A stretch of DNA of 64,000 bases, from NCBI GenBank assembly GCA_030142905.1, contig JASJOG010000555.1, positions 1-64,000 of the forward strand, in the 5' to 3' direction. Each line of letters begins with the position of its first letter. Within the stretch, counting starts at the first letter, position 1. Shown in pieces: positions 1 through 14,100 of the stretch. This DNA is from Heliopora coerulea. Lineage: Eukaryota; Cnidaria; Anthozoa; Scleralcyonacea; Helioporidae. The position numbers were made by a program, and so were the translations under genes. The notes under the pieces are model-generated. The model ran no database searches, was not told where the DNA came from, and worked only from the letters and a program-made list of their open reading frames with translations.

Positions 1-810
1 AACATGCAAAATCATGCTGGTTGTATAGTGTGATTATATTTCTTTACTTCAATATACCAAGTGTATAGTTTAGCATTTCTGAGTTTGCAAAAACAATTTT
101 CTCAGACAGCTGTGGTTTATTCTGCATATGTCTTATGTGCATTAATGGAGTTGATTGATATTATAGAATACCTACCAACCTGGTTCACTGAGAGCAAAGC
201 ATCCAACTCTTTCTCCAGTCACAAATGGCTTTACCCATTTGTCTTTTTGTTCATCTGTTCCCCACTTCATTATTGGATTTAAGTAGAGAGACTATAAAGA
301 AACATTACAAATCATATGCTTGGTTAATGATGATCTATTTGATATTATTTGTAAAAAAGTATGATGCACTTCATTGATTGGCTCAGGACATGAGGCAACT
401 TTGTTAATCTTGTATTTTGGTAAACCTGACCCTTTGAAATTAGCAATTTATAAGAGGATATTGAGATAGAATGAAGAACAAGAAGAAACAGGAAGTATAA
501 GTGGGTGAGAAGGGTAAACAGAAAAGGAAAAAGTAAAAAAGACTAAGAAGGGAAAAGGAAAGAAGGATGGAAATAGAAAAAAATGGGAAGTGAAAGTAAA
601 CAAGAAGAAGAAAAAGGAAGAGATAAGAAGCAGAGAGATAGGAACTAGGAAAAAATTGAGAAGGGTAAAAGGAGAAGGGAATGATACAGAAGGGGAGGTC
701 ATGACCTACATGACTCTTCCTTCAGTATGCCAGTGGGGAAGGGAATGCAAGAGTGTGGTGCATAATTCCTTTGACATAGCAAATCTAGTGGCCCTCAAAA
801 CATAACCTAC
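1..810 (-). other. ACADS intron 2 (partial), with a purine-rich tract
   Basis: No exon of ACADS or other gene could be found here on either strand. Positions 460-690 are strongly purine-rich (G and A runs) and produce only low-complexity open frames. The rest is plain AT-rich sequence. Confidence 0.6.
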
Positions 811-1280
811 ATTGTTAACACTCATGATAACACCTGTTGAAGCACACCCACGACTTATCTCTTCCATTGCGATAGCATAGGCCAAGTTGTCAAGACCTGC
901 ACCACCCAGGGATTCTGGGACAGTCATAGCCATCATACCAAGTTCTCCAAGTTTCTTTATCTAGAAGACAACAATATTTGTCAGCTGGAAGCTGCTTGGT
1001 GAATCTTTGAACATGTTACAACACATTTATTCGTCCATTCCCTCACCTGTTCAACAGGGTATTCCTTGCTGGCATCCAATTTTCCAGCTATTGGTGCTAG
1101 TTCGTTGTCCGCAAAATCACGGCAGGTTTTACGGAGCATTTCATGGGTGTCAGGCAAATCACTTAAGTAGGAAATCGTACGAATGTTCTTTGGCCCTGCT
1201 AAGTGACTTCTTCGGCTCTTACGGGCTAACAAAGAACAGTATTTTCCAATTTTCTGTAAAGACGACATGGACGTCGCCAT
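811..1280 (-). CDS. ACADS: Short-chain acyl-CoA dehydrogenase, first two coding exons (partial)
   Basis: Mitochondrial flavoprotein of the first step of short-chain fatty acid beta-oxidation. Exon 1 is 1280-1047 (78 codons) and exon 2 is 960-811 (50 codons), joined in phase 0 across a GTGAGG donor and a TCTAG acceptor; exon 2 ends at a GTAGGT donor. The first 35 or so residues are basic and lack acidic residues, as in a mitochondrial presequence. The mature part then shows [21 protein letters not shown] and, in exon 2, [20 protein letters not shown] and [18 protein letters not shown], typical of the N-terminal helical domain of ACADS. The start at 1280 has good context (AAGATGGCG); an in-frame ATG at 1316 would add 12 residues. 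The FAD-binding and catalytic parts lie beyond the left edge; no further exon was found in 1-810. It is divergently arranged with ACAD10. Family assignment is secure; the choice of ACADS over other ACADs rests on the exon 2 motif. Confidence 0.9.
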
Positions 1281-2155
1281 CTTGAATACTAAGCGTTTAA
1301 AAAGTTCAAAGTTCAAAAACTGTTGTGGTTGTCCGATACTTTGTCACTCTGCTAATCCAGAATATTTAATTATTTAATTTTGAGGTTTTGGTGGAAAAAA
1401 GGAAGGACAGCTATTTCTGTAAGCGTCAAAACTACATGTTTTTTATTAAAAAGAAGTAGTGATTTGAAAATTAGAACAGATAAAAGACATACTTCAACAA
1501 TTTTGCCGAAAAGGTGGAAAACTTCTGCAGTTAGTGTGATGAATTAGTAGTAATTATTCCGGATTAAAGTGATGGTAAAAAGGCTCTGAGTACGAACTTT
1601 GCCCCCTATTGACGCCGGCCTATGATATACCAATCTGTGCTCTCACATTCAGGGAAATTTTCTTTAAACTGAAGATTTTTGGGGTATTTTAGGGAGTAAT
1701 CTTTATCACTAGAATAAGGAGCTAAGGCTCATGTGCCATCAGTGATCCTAATACACATCAATGTGCATTGTTTAGCTTAACGTAGAACTTTAGCGTATAG
1801 ACAGTATGGATTCATGATTCATGGAATACCGAATTGACTAGACATGAAGTAACGTTTGCAAACTTGCTATAAAATTTGAGCTTGGCGTTACCTCCATTTG
1901 TTAATTTAAATGTAGAATTGCTTTATTGTTTTATTCATTTCTGAAGTTCATACAGCGAGGTATGAGTGCACTACGAAGAATTCATTGGGCAAATTAAACG
2001 TCTCGAGAAAAATTCCGAAAATAGTTAGTTAGGTTAGTCAAATTAATTTCTGACCGGAGGGGGTCTACCAACTTCTCTGTCTTTCCCCCGGGGCCCACAG
2101 CAGCTCTCGGTGGCATACCCGTCTGGGAAATTTAGGAAAGGGATCGAGATTTTGA
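1281..2155. promoter_or_regulatory. Shared upstream region of divergent ACADS and ACAD10
   Basis: The two start codons lie 875 bp apart on opposite strands, so this stretch must hold both promoters. I see no TATA box at a convincing distance from either start. A G/C-richer patch lies at 2055-2130, just before the ACAD10 start. The role is inferred only from gene arrangement. Confidence 0.4.
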
Positions 2156-5100
2156 ATGCTGCACGAGAATTTCCTGAAGATGAATGCTATTTTGCTAGCA
2201 CGATTTTCAATTTCCGGAAGGTTTTTGCGTCGGATGGCTCTTTCTTACGGAAAGTGGTCAAAACTACCACGGTTTTTACATGAACGGCGGCCAGAATGCC
2301 CGAAAGCAAGGGTAAAGGGAGTAGTTTTCGATATGGGTGGTGTGATCTTACCTTCGCCACTGCCAGTTATTCACAAAGTTGAGCAAGATCACGGTCTTCC
2401 TGCTGGAGTTATCAGAGATATGATAATAAAGAACTACAACAGTCATGATGGTAATAATTAATGCAAATTAATTACAATACATGAGGCAAAAAAATCTGTG
2501 GAAAAATGGGTGCCAAACATATGTGGTGCCAAGCATCTGTGGTACCAAGTTAGTATTCTTTATGTAATGGTTAAAACAAGTTTGACTGTTCCATTAGACA
2601 TAGGTATAGGAAGTGGGGGCTAGGGGGACTTCAGCTCCCTCAAACAATTAAATTGGGGGGGGAGCTGAGCCCCCCCCCCCAAATGGGTTAAATGTTATGA
2701 AAGTAGCTTCTTATCTTCACTGGTTTGAACACCGCCCATGTAACATTGAACCATGTTTATGGACTGACACTCAAACTATATTTATGAGATTATGAAGATT
2801 TCAATAACAGATGGGTAGTCAGTATAGGTAGACTGCTACGGGCGGTGTAGATTTGACCAAGAAAGTTTGAAGCTGCTGTTGGAAATTAAAAAACATACAA
2901 CTAGTGGATGCAATGGAAATATGATGCAACCATCTCAGAGGCTAGAAGAACTGTGTCAGTCAGACATCAAGTTTCAGTGTTGATGCCTTTCAAAAAAAAA
3001 GCAAAAACAAATAAAATTTTTGTTGTATATGAAGAAAATAATATTTTTCAATGGAAAGAGGACTTGTCAATTGTGAACAAATAACAGTAATTAAAGTGCA
3101 CAGGTGATTTTCGCAGCATACCAAGAGCCTTTAAAAATCTACTATTCTTCCAGGGGTGTATATGTATATGTATATGCTGAATTCAGCCCCCTCCCCAAAA
3201 ATCAAATTTTCCCCTACACCACTGTCATCAGGGGCACCAAACATGGGAAAGTAATGAAAGCCAATCATGAGATATGATTACTCTATGCAAGTACTTACAG
3301 TTCCTGTAATTACGATAATTGAAAATGGAGATTTTCCTATTTTTAAATAATATAAGTGATGAATTTGTGATGATATAGTTATGTAAAAAGCATGTTTCAG
3401 AGTAGTAGTGACATTGTAATTGACTTTTAATTTGCATATTGATATGCATGTCAGAAATTATGCTAATGGTTAGGTATGTCTTAAAACTACTAACCAATTC
3501 TAGTGACTTTTTAGGTCCATGGGCTGCCTTAGAAATGGGTAGAATTACAGTGCAAGAATTTCAAGATGGAATTAGTGAAGTTTCCTCCTTAGCTCCAGAG
3601 ATAATTTGTGATTTGTTTGGTCATTTCCACAATTCCCTTATTGATCCATTACCAGAAATGATTGATGCAATTAAATGCATCAAATCTGAAGGAATGCTTG
3701 TAGGTTTATTGACAAACAATTGGTATAAGGACGAAAAAGAAACCTTTCTGCCAATTGACCAATCACTTTTTGATGGGGTATGTATTTTGTAGATGTTGCA
3801 ATGAAATTTTGAGAATTTTTACAAATAGTAATAAAATGTGACTTAGTATAAAAATTTAACCAAGATATCTCCTTCCACTATCCCTCCTTTATCCTCTATT
3901 CACACCTTAAAAAAATTCCTTGTTTTGAAGTAAACATTCTTTCTTTCCACTGAACCCCTCCCCCTCCCCAATCAGAATCCCTCAACTAATAGTGATAAGC
4001 CTCATCTTTATGTGGTAATAGGCCAATTGTGCTAAAACGTTATGTGACATGCCTCCAATTCTTTGATTTCTTGCATTTCTTGCATTGCTTTGAGCAAGCA
4101 TGCTATGATTTTGTATACACTTCTTGTCAAGATTGTAGAGTCTGCAAGAGTGAATTGCCGCAAGCCTGAAGGGAAGATTTATAAAATAATGCTGGAGACT
4201 CTTGGAATAAAACCTGAAGAAGCTGTATTTCTAGATGACTTTCGTGGAAATGTGGAGGCAGCTAGAGCCATAGGACTGCAAGCAATCAAGGTAAATATTA
4301 TACTTGAATTATTCTTGAATTGGGAGGTAAATAGGGAAATTATACATGTATTTTGGAAGTCAAGAGATAGAAAGATTAAAGCAATAACAAGAAGATGGTA
4401 GATACTGGTACAGTGGCATAGGAAGCAGGGGGGATCCAGGGGCTAGCAACCCCCCATAGTTTTTCAGAGGTAGGAGTGATTGTTGTTTGGGAAGGCCGAG
4501 GATAAACAATTCCAGAACAATGGGTTGACAGAAGAATATGGGTATATGGGACAGACCATCCCCACCAATCATCTTTTGTTGGCTCATAGCCACTCCAAGC
4601 CATTACTGGTTCCATTTTGCTCACTGCTTTTGTCTGACATTTTCCAAATTTTGAATTTGAATTTTCTTCACACTTAGTGTGATACTGTTTAGGTTAAATA
4701 AAGGATAAAGTTACTTGTACTGTTTTGTGCCACTGTGTATTCATGTGTTTGCCTTTCATATCAAAGTCAAATCCCAGCATCTGAATCATTGTCTGTTCAC
4801 GTCGTTGCTGTCATCCCCATAAATTCTTTTACTGAATTTTTAGCATTGACCAATTTCCTTGTGCAAATTTTAAGAATTTTTGCATCTTTTCTGGGTGTCA
4901 TACACAACAAATTTTGACTCGACAGCTGGTGATTTTTCACTAACTTGAATCCTAACTTGAATCCTGACTGAAATCATGACTTGAATCCCAACTCAAATCC
5001 TGACCCAAATCCTCACTCAGGTGACCAACTAACTCATGACAAGGTAGCATAAGACAGCTCTTGCATTTTTTACAATGAATACTGAGTAAGCTTTTAATTT

Positions 5101-8100
5101 TTTTGAGGTTGACAATTCCAAGCAAGCTATTAATGAGCTGGAATCTATTCTAAATTTTCCTGTTCAAGGTAAGAGCTGCAGTATAAAATTTATTAGTGAT
5201 CTTCATGCACCAGAAAAGGTAAGAAGGTGGGGGGGGGGGGCTGCTGAAACTCAAAGGATACTGACATTTCAAGCGAAGGCAGGGGTGGTGCCAGGGTGGA
5301 GCAGAGTGGGCTGCAGTCCCCCCATCGGAGAAGTTTATCCCCCTGTCAGAGAAAAATTGATAATTTGTCAGGAATTTTCACTGATGATAACACGTATTTT
5401 ACGAACTATGAGTACTTGTTATCGATTTAGCCAAGAAAGATAATAGACTCTTTTCTTAATGTCAAAACTAAAAGTAAACTGTTTCTAATCAGTTGTTATG
5501 ATTATTATTGCTAAAAATAACATGTCTCAGACTTTTAAATAAGTAAATTATAAGGCGTGGTCCTGACCCCTCTCGTTTAGCCTCCAGTCAGGGGCGTTAG
5601 CGCCTCTGTCGGGGAATTCCTGGCGCCACTCCTGAGTGAAGTCCCTTTGTCGGAGTGAAACGTTGAGCCTTCGCATGAAATATCACTATCTTCTCAAGTT
5701 TTAGTGGTTCCCGCAGCCTTTTGGTTTTTTATGTGTCGTTCAACACTGCTGACACAGCAGTCCACTTTTTGTGTCGACTTGACGTTTCAAGGTCAAACAC
5801 TTCAGTAAACTTAGGAGCTGATTACGTGAGACTGGTACGAAGTCAGACCAACATGACTTGAGATTGCTGCCCATACAAAACCTTGTTCTTGTTTGCATGA
5901 GAGCGGTTCGAAAAATCAAGTCCAACCGGTCTCACTCATTTCGGGTGCTCGACCGACACGAATGATTCCGACTGGTTTGAACAGGGACAGGTACGAAATT
6001 TTCTTCATAAAAAGGCGAAATCTCTCCAGATTAACTATTCATGTGGCCAAGAATAAGAAAAACATTGTAGCTGGGAACAAAAACTCGGAATGTGGACTGA
6101 AATGTTTCCAAGAACATGGCTTTAGTTTCATTCCAGTCTCATGTAAACACTTCAGAAAATTTTCACTTTGGTAGCGGTCTGAATTTGTACCGGTCTCATG
6201 TAATCAGTCCCTTGGTCTCACTTCTCCATATGCCAAGCTTCAGTCAACTCGTGTATGTTATGCTGATCTCTTTTTATCATTTTCTTGTAGAGCCAGAAAT
6301 GTTTTGCCATGTCCTGTCGTCAGCTGTTGCATGACATTTCTGTTGTATTCTTCCTGATGAAATACAGTTATTTCTGTTTGTAATGCTGATATATTGCTAC
6401 GTATTGCTAAGGGTAGTTAGTTGTTTTCAGAGTCAATGCTCTTATTAAATTAATCATTATAGGTTTTGTTCCTGGGTCAGTTGCTGTCAAAGAGAAGTTA
6501 CGACTAAATATGGACTCTCTTTCAACGTATTTGGAGAAAACATTACATTTTAAAACTGATGGTAACTTCTAGCAGCGCAGTTTTTTGTTGTTGCAAAATA
6601 CAATTGCGTGCTACGCAACACAGCATAGCCTGTCTTCTGGTAAAATGTTTTGTGGTTGAACTTGAACAAAATAACGGACATAAACTTCTTTCAATGTTAA
6701 AACACACCCCCAATTATTCTTTTATATTGAGTCGTTTTCTTTACTGTAAATTTTTGGAGAAATACGAGTGACAAAATACTTCGGTTTTAGTACGAAAAGC
6801 TCTCTTTCTGCCATTTATTCTGTTGACTGTTATACTACGTAATTGCCATAATCTTCTTTTAAATATTTTAATACTTTGACAGAATCTTGGCATCTTCTTA
6901 CACTTTAGGCAACTTGGTAGTTCGCCAGTTTGAACGGGGTCTTTCCAATCCAACATACTACATCAAATGTGAAGGTGCTGAATTTGTTCTTAGGAAAAAA
7001 CCGGTACATGGCTATTGTTTATTTAAGAACTGGCTTGTTCAGTCCGATTTAGCTATCTTTTGAGAACCTCTGTGTATTCATTTGGGTCGAAAAGTCTTCA
7101 GACACAGTTATGCAGTGAGCACTGCCTTGCATTAATCTTCGTGGGTTTCGACAAGCTCTTGTCATTTGTAATCTGACAATTCAACCAGTTAAGCTTCGCT
7201 GTTTGATTTTGTTGTCACATTTCAAGTCAAGAGAGAACTCTCGGTAGAATGTTTATCTCCTTATAGTGAAGAGAAGATCTGGAATGGGACAAGAAACGGA
7301 GAAGCTAAATAGGCTGATCTAGTGGATTAGCGATGAAATTCTCAGGCAGCAGTCTCATCTCTAAGGTAGATGAACCATCTTCAAGCTCGATACTCAGAAA
7401 ACGATTTCTGAGCCCCAGACTGAGTATCGAGCTTGAAGATCGTTCATCTACCTTAATATATCCAAGCTCTCGTGTTTCTCAAACATCAAACAGTCTCATC
7501 TCTAACGCCCAATTCCTGTCTGTCTTTCTTTAAAAAAAGCTTGGTTTACACGAATTAGTTACGATAACTGACTAGATAAATTGCTTTGTGGTAACCACTT
7601 AGTCTCTAACTCCGTCTGCCACAACTTTCTGGTATCGTATATGCCAGCATTTTGTCGGCAACATTATAATCCTGTGTATGTCATTTTTAGCCCGGCAAGT
7701 TGCTGCCGTCAGCTCATGCTGTGGAGCGTGAATACAGGTAGTAAAATAAACCTTTAATTTCGTATATTCGCAAGATTCCCCTGTAATGTTTGAGAGATGT
7801 TTCAAATGTATGTCCCAGGAGGTCTATCCCATTTCGGGAAACGTGATAAATTACGTGAACAACCGTATCCTGGTAAATCAAAGAGTAATTTCTTGGCCAC
7901 AAGATATTTACATACAAACCTTCAACCATCCTTCAGCTGATGAAAAATAAATGAAAACGTATTGGTGAATTTTATGTTTCTGCTCATCTGAGTCTTTTTG
8001 CTTAGGTTTAGCGTGGAAAAACGTCAGTTAAAAAGCTAAATGATTTTTGTTAAGGGTAATGAAAGCAATGCTTGAAAACGGCGTTCCTGTTCCAAAACCT

Positions 8101-11100
8101 TTGGTTTTATGTGAAGATGAAAGGTAACGTTACTAGTTGAGTAAACAGACCGCACAGTATTGAGAAGAAAGGAATGAAAATGAAAAACACACCCAGTTCT
8201 CGAACTGCATGATTGCAGTGCAGCATTATTAGAGTGTTGCGTCGGAATAACTTTCTCTGCGATATTCGCAAAGTTGAATTTGAACTGACAGATCTTTTTT
8301 GTCGTTTCACTAAACACGTGTTCGGGTCTTCAAATTTGATAGCGTTATTGGTACTCCATTTTATATCATGGAGTATGTACATGGAAGGATTTTCAAGGAT
8401 CCGTCTTTACCTGAAATGACCAGCCATGACAGAAAGGTGATGAAACTTCCAGGCTCTTTTTATTTATCATTGCTTTGGTAACCATTGCCTTTGTTCATGT
8501 TGTCTATTGGTTTTAATGTTGTTGTTGTTAACGCCCATGCTGATGCTATTTTTGTCTTTGTCATTTTTACCATTGTTGATGCTGCTGCTGCTGTTGTTGT
8601 CGTCGTTGTTGTTGTCGTTGTTGTTGTTGTCGTTGTTGTTGTTGTCGTTGTTGTTGTTGTCGTTGTTGTTGTTGTCGTTGTTGTTGTTGTCGTTGTTGTT
8701 GTCGTTGTTGTTGTCGTTGTTGTTGTCGTTGTTGTTGTTGTCGTCGTTGTTATTGTCGCTTTTGTTGTTGTTGTTGCTTTTGTTGTTATTGTTGTTCCTG
8801 TTGTTGTCGTTGCTTTTGTTGTTGTTGTTATTGTTGATGATGTTGTTGCTTTTGTTGTTGTTGCTTTTGTTGTTGTTATTGTTGTTATTGTTGTTATTGT
8901 TGTTGTTGTTGTTGATGTTGCTGTTTCTGCTGCTATTGTTGCTGTTGTTGTTGTTCCTGTTGTAGTTGTCGTAGTTGTAGTTGTTGTCGACGTCGCTGGT
9001 ATTTTCATTTGATGTTGTTTTCAGGAAATCTACCAGGAAATGAACAGAGTACTTTCCAAAATACATCAAGTCGATATTAAAAGTGCAGGGCTGGAAGACT
9101 TTGGGAAACATGGTAATGCGTCGACCAAGTAGTTCCCTTCATTCTACCGCTATATTTTCTTTATTATTCTACTTGTTAAGTGATGTCTCCGAGTAACTGC
9201 TGAACTGGGTCAAGTTGTATGAAGCTTCTTAATCACGATTTAATCAATCGGCCGAGTTGCTGCTTAAATTTAACGCTTTGACTGCTAAAGTGCAGTTTCA
9301 TCAATTTCAGTGACTTTTGCGTGGATAACGCCAGAGAATTTGTCAGCAGAAAGAAAAACTCAAGTATCAGTGAAAGGGTTAACTCTTTCTCGGCGGCATA
9401 AGACTTCCATTAATTTACTCTGGCTAACGCCGGACGATTTTGCTCGTCAAGAGGAGAGCTTCAGCCGTGAAAGAGTTATAACCATCTCAATTATCTAATC
9501 ATCCAACAGAATTCAGCAAAATCTCTGAAAAGGTTTGAAATAATCGAGTGTGTCTCAATTACATTGTTTATTATTAATGCTTATCCAGGGAACTACGTTA
9601 AGAGACAAACGGAGACGTGGACAAAGCAATATCAAGCGAGCAAGACACACGAAATCAAAGCAATGGACAATTTGATATCGTGGTTACGTCAACACGTTAC
9701 TGGATCCGATAAAACAACAGTCGTTCACGGAGATTTTAGGTCAGTCTTGCTCTGTTAATTTAATTGAACTTATTTTATATTAATCGTTGGTTACTATTTA
9801 CAACAGCCTGTCTGCTTATTTTTCCTATTTTTTTTTCGGTTCCACTTCTTTCTATATATCCTTTGATCAGTTAGTCTGCCTGTCCATGGGTTTGTCCGTC
9901 AATCCGTCTGTCATTCTTTCTGGACAATGAGAAGAAAGTTGAGTGATGCGTCAGCAGTGGTGAACGACGTGTTTGAAAGCCAAAATAGTGAGGGAACTGC
10001 CAAAAATTAAAAGAGGAATAAACTAACGTTTCAAGTTCTTTTGATGATTTTCGAGCACTTCGACGTTTCACTCGAAACGTCAGTTTACTTCTGTCAAGTT
10101 TTGGCAGTTCCCTCACGCTTTTGGCTTTTCAAACATGTCTTTCTTTCAGTTTTCTTTTTGTCTCTCTTTCTGTCTGTCGGCTAATCCTTTTGTGAGTCTA
10201 CCTGTCTCTTTGTTGGTCTTTCTGACGAACAGGTCTCAGTTTTTCTGTAATATACTTTTCTGTATATTTTTCTGTATTCGGAAAACGTGGATTTTTTGTG
10301 CCCTTTCATTACCTTGAACTATTTGATTTCTAGAATAGATAATCTGGTATTCGACACCAATCAGTCCAAGGTGGTAGCCGTTCTTGATTGGGAATTGTCG
10401 ACTTTAGGAGATCCTGTCTCAGACTTGGCTTACAATTGCCTTCCATATTATTTACCTCGAAAATTTTCAATTTTAAAAGGTAAACCCGACTAGGCTAGTA
10501 CATCAATGGGCAATAACAGTCCTCTTAATCATGGATTGGTGTATATTTAGATGCACTTCATTTTGGTTGGCTTTCTTGACAGGTTTGTCCGACGTCGACA
10601 TTCAACTCCTTGGTATCCCGTCTTACCAAGACTATGTTCGAGAATATTGTGACAGAATGAATTCACCGTTAATTGACAACTGGAACATCTATATGGCTTT
10701 CGCTTTCTTCCGGGTCGCGGCGATTTTGCAAGGTGTTTACAAGCGTTCGTTGAAAGGTGGGGTATGAAAGTTTTGTTATATGGAGAGGTAAAAAGTGGTG
10801 GTATAGAACCTGTAAAGGTGGGTTTAAGGGTGTGGCGTAACGATTCCTTTAGATAAGGAGTATAAGAGATCACCATAATGTTAGTTTAATGTATAAAAGT
10901 ATATATTGGTATATGTTGTTTGGAATCGTGAAAGGTTTTGTTATATTTGGGAAGTAAAAAGTGGTGCATGGTGTATTGGTGGCTTATGACAATGGAGTGT
11001 TTCAACTCCATTGAACAAAGACGCATGGTAAAAATTAAATGCACATTGATAGGCGAGTATATATATCTTACGTTTAGCAAAGAACTTGACTTTCGTTGCT

Positions 11101-14100
11101 ATACTTATTTCATTTAACGCATACTTTCATGACAGTCACCAAAATTTGTTCAAACAAAAGTCCATGTCACGTTACATGTGTTATTGTGTATAACAAAGTC
11201 GACAATGTCCCTGAAAAATAAGACCATTTGCCCACGATATTTTGCCTCGTTTTAAGCCTTAAAAAACGTCTTACCCAATTCTCTTTAGGGCAGGAAAGCT
11301 CCAGTGATGCTCAAAAGGTCGGCTCGCTGGTGGAAGACATGGCGAAAACTGGTTGGTCTTTTGCAAAGCCATTTGTCGATGGAAGACGGGAGGTCAACTC
11401 ACCTCTTTCGGGCAATAAGAGAAAGTACAGCACAGACGCTCCTCGCCATTTGTCAGGTAGTGTAAGAGGTGAACCGTGGGAGAAAGTGTTTTCTGGAAGA
11501 ATGTAACTGTGGCAACGAATAAAACCGGTGTGGTGAAAGCAGAGCCGTACTTAGGGGGTAATTTGCTTGGGGCAAATTCTGCCGAACCCGTCGGCCCTCT
11601 CTAACGCATCCCGAGCTCCTCATATTATAGTAATTGTATAACGGTACTAACGCTATACAACTGAACGAAATTCCTTCACAGAAGCAAGTGTTTTTTACCT
11701 TTTATGTTTTGTATTACTCAAAATGTTCATGATTTTTAAAACAGGCGTTTCCAAACATTGACAGGTGCAAAGTCGTCAATTAACAATCAGAAGTCGAGAC
11801 ATTGATTTTACTTTTTGTAGAGCTTTAGAAAATAGTTTTGAATCTAGAGGAAAAGACCAAAGAAGTTGAATTTTTTATTTCCGATTATGACGTCCCATAA
11901 AATTTTGCGCCCAGGGTACGCGCCCTAGTGGCACCCCACTTGGCATGGCACTCGGTGAAAGACTAAAAACTTCAAATTAAATGGTGACTTATTGCTAAGC
12001 TTCATAGTCAACTGAACTCATTGCACTTCACCAATACAAAGGGATTAACCAACCATGAAGTACTAACTACGCTTGCGTATGTCGTTATGCCTATGCTCAT
12101 GTCGCAAGTAAAAACTAGGCCTAAGTAAGCTAGTTCGGCGATGGCATGCGACAAGTGCATTAATTTTAACTGTTGGAACTGAATAACATTCCATTGACGT
12201 GTGTAAATGAATCGTGAATGTTATGTTTGCACCTCTGGAATTCTTCTCAGCAGCTCTCGTCAGTTTGTTAACATTTAAACGACTAAAAACATTCTACGTG
12301 CTCTGTGCCAACGTAGCCGTGAAACCGTGAAAATGTTATCGACGACGTACTGCACGGAATAAGAACAGAATACTGCGTACACAGTGATAAATAAGGTAAA
12401 AAGTTAAAATGTTGATAACTGCCCTAGTGAAAACCAGGCCTTACTCTCCCTATTAACAAAGTAACTGAAGGCAACTGACATCCATTTTGCAGAAGATATA
12501 GACGTGCCTCTTTCATTTCAGGTTTAATGCCGATTTCGCCGAAGCAATTGTCGGATCGTGTTCAAGGAATGCACCAGAAACTGAGAGATTTTATGGAAAA
12601 CTATGTTTATCCAAATGAGACGTTATTTGGAGAGCACCAAAGTTCGCCAAATTGCTGGAATCCTCATCCATTTATGGAAGAACTAAAGGTAATGAGAACA
12701 TTGTTGACCATCAGTAACCCCATATCTACTATAAGTTTGTGTTGTACTCATTTGTTTCCACGGTTATCGTCGGAGTGCTTCTCGCGCAATGATGGTTAAA
12801 CTGTGTCACTGGCCATCAAGTTGCTAATTGTGCACATACGTCAACCAACCTGACCATTTGAATGCATTGAGGTAAGTAGTTGGAACGTCTCATCTGTCAT
12901 CAGAAGGTTACGGTTGTATTTCGGCTGTACGCCTACATAAGACTTAAAAACGTAAATTTAGGTACCATTCATAAATTAGTCTTACCTGAAACTGATTTTG
13001 CATTGTGTAGACTAAAGCCAAGTCAGAGGGGCTTTGGAATATGTTTATTCCGTTAGAATGTGATCCCGAGGTGAAATTTGGTGCTGGTCTCACCAACGTG
13101 GAATATGCATTCTTGTGTGAAGATATGGGAAGATCCCTGTTTGCTCCTGAGGTCGGTTGAATCGAGGAAAAGCATATATATATATTCATTAAGAAAACTG
13201 ATAGTTTTTATAGCATGACGTTGCAGTATTTTGCTGAATAACGTTCATCGACGCAAAATGAAGATGAGAGCCCAGCTTAAAATACGAAAATGTAATGTCA
13301 TCATACTCACGAATTAATAGTGAAGAGACGGTGTGTGTAAAAACTAGCCTTGCAAGTAAAAGGTTAATTTAGTTTACGTCCACGTGAATGTTACGTGCGT
13401 ATGAAACTAACTTTGCAAGTAGAAAGTTAATTTTGTTATATGTTTATCCAGATCATTGTTCAATATTATGTCAATAAATTGAACAGAGACCTGGATGAAC
13501 ATTTAACAAGATTATCTACGAAGCTTGAATTCAAACCATGCACAGAAGTAGAAAGTTCTTTTGTACTTATCTAGATCTTTAATTGCTCTGCACCGGACAC
13601 GGGAAACATGGAGGTTCTCATAAAGTATGGATCGGAAGAGCAAAAGGTGAGGTTATTCTACAAATATCAGTTTATAAAAGGGCTGTCGTCCCTAAGTATA
13701 CATTTTAGTATCTTCCTGCCTGTTGAAGGTTATAGAATTATCCTCAGAGATATACATGAACAGAAATTTTTCATGATAATTTGACACTGCTGAAGTCACT
13801 AGTATCCCGAAGGTGCGACATCAAATCCCACTCGAGTCAACATTTTTCAGCTGATTTAAGCAGTGCCAGATTATCATGAAAAATTTCTGAAGGTTACTGT
13901 ACTGGTAGGAAATTTTTGAGTGTCAGAATCTTACATCTTAAAGACCCAGCTGGGACCAATTGCGGAAAATGAATCTCTAGAGCCTCTAGAAAATGCACAG
14001 CCTTCCCAGTCGGTGGCCCTAGATTTACAATTTTCGCAATTGGTCCTAATTTGGTTTTCAAATATCAGATTCTGACCCTTGACAATTTCCTTCATTATAT

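Noticed and set aside
2598..2700. G- and C-homopolymer-rich stretch resembling a DNA-transposon end (also 4411-4480)
   Set aside because: Similar to hAT-type ends but no matching opposite end or target duplication was found.
8460..9111. Overlapping long open frames (poly-Thr, poly-Asn, poly-Val, poly-Leu)
   Set aside because: All are translations of the GTT/GTC array inside ACAD10 intron 9; open in several frames at once as expected of a repeat.
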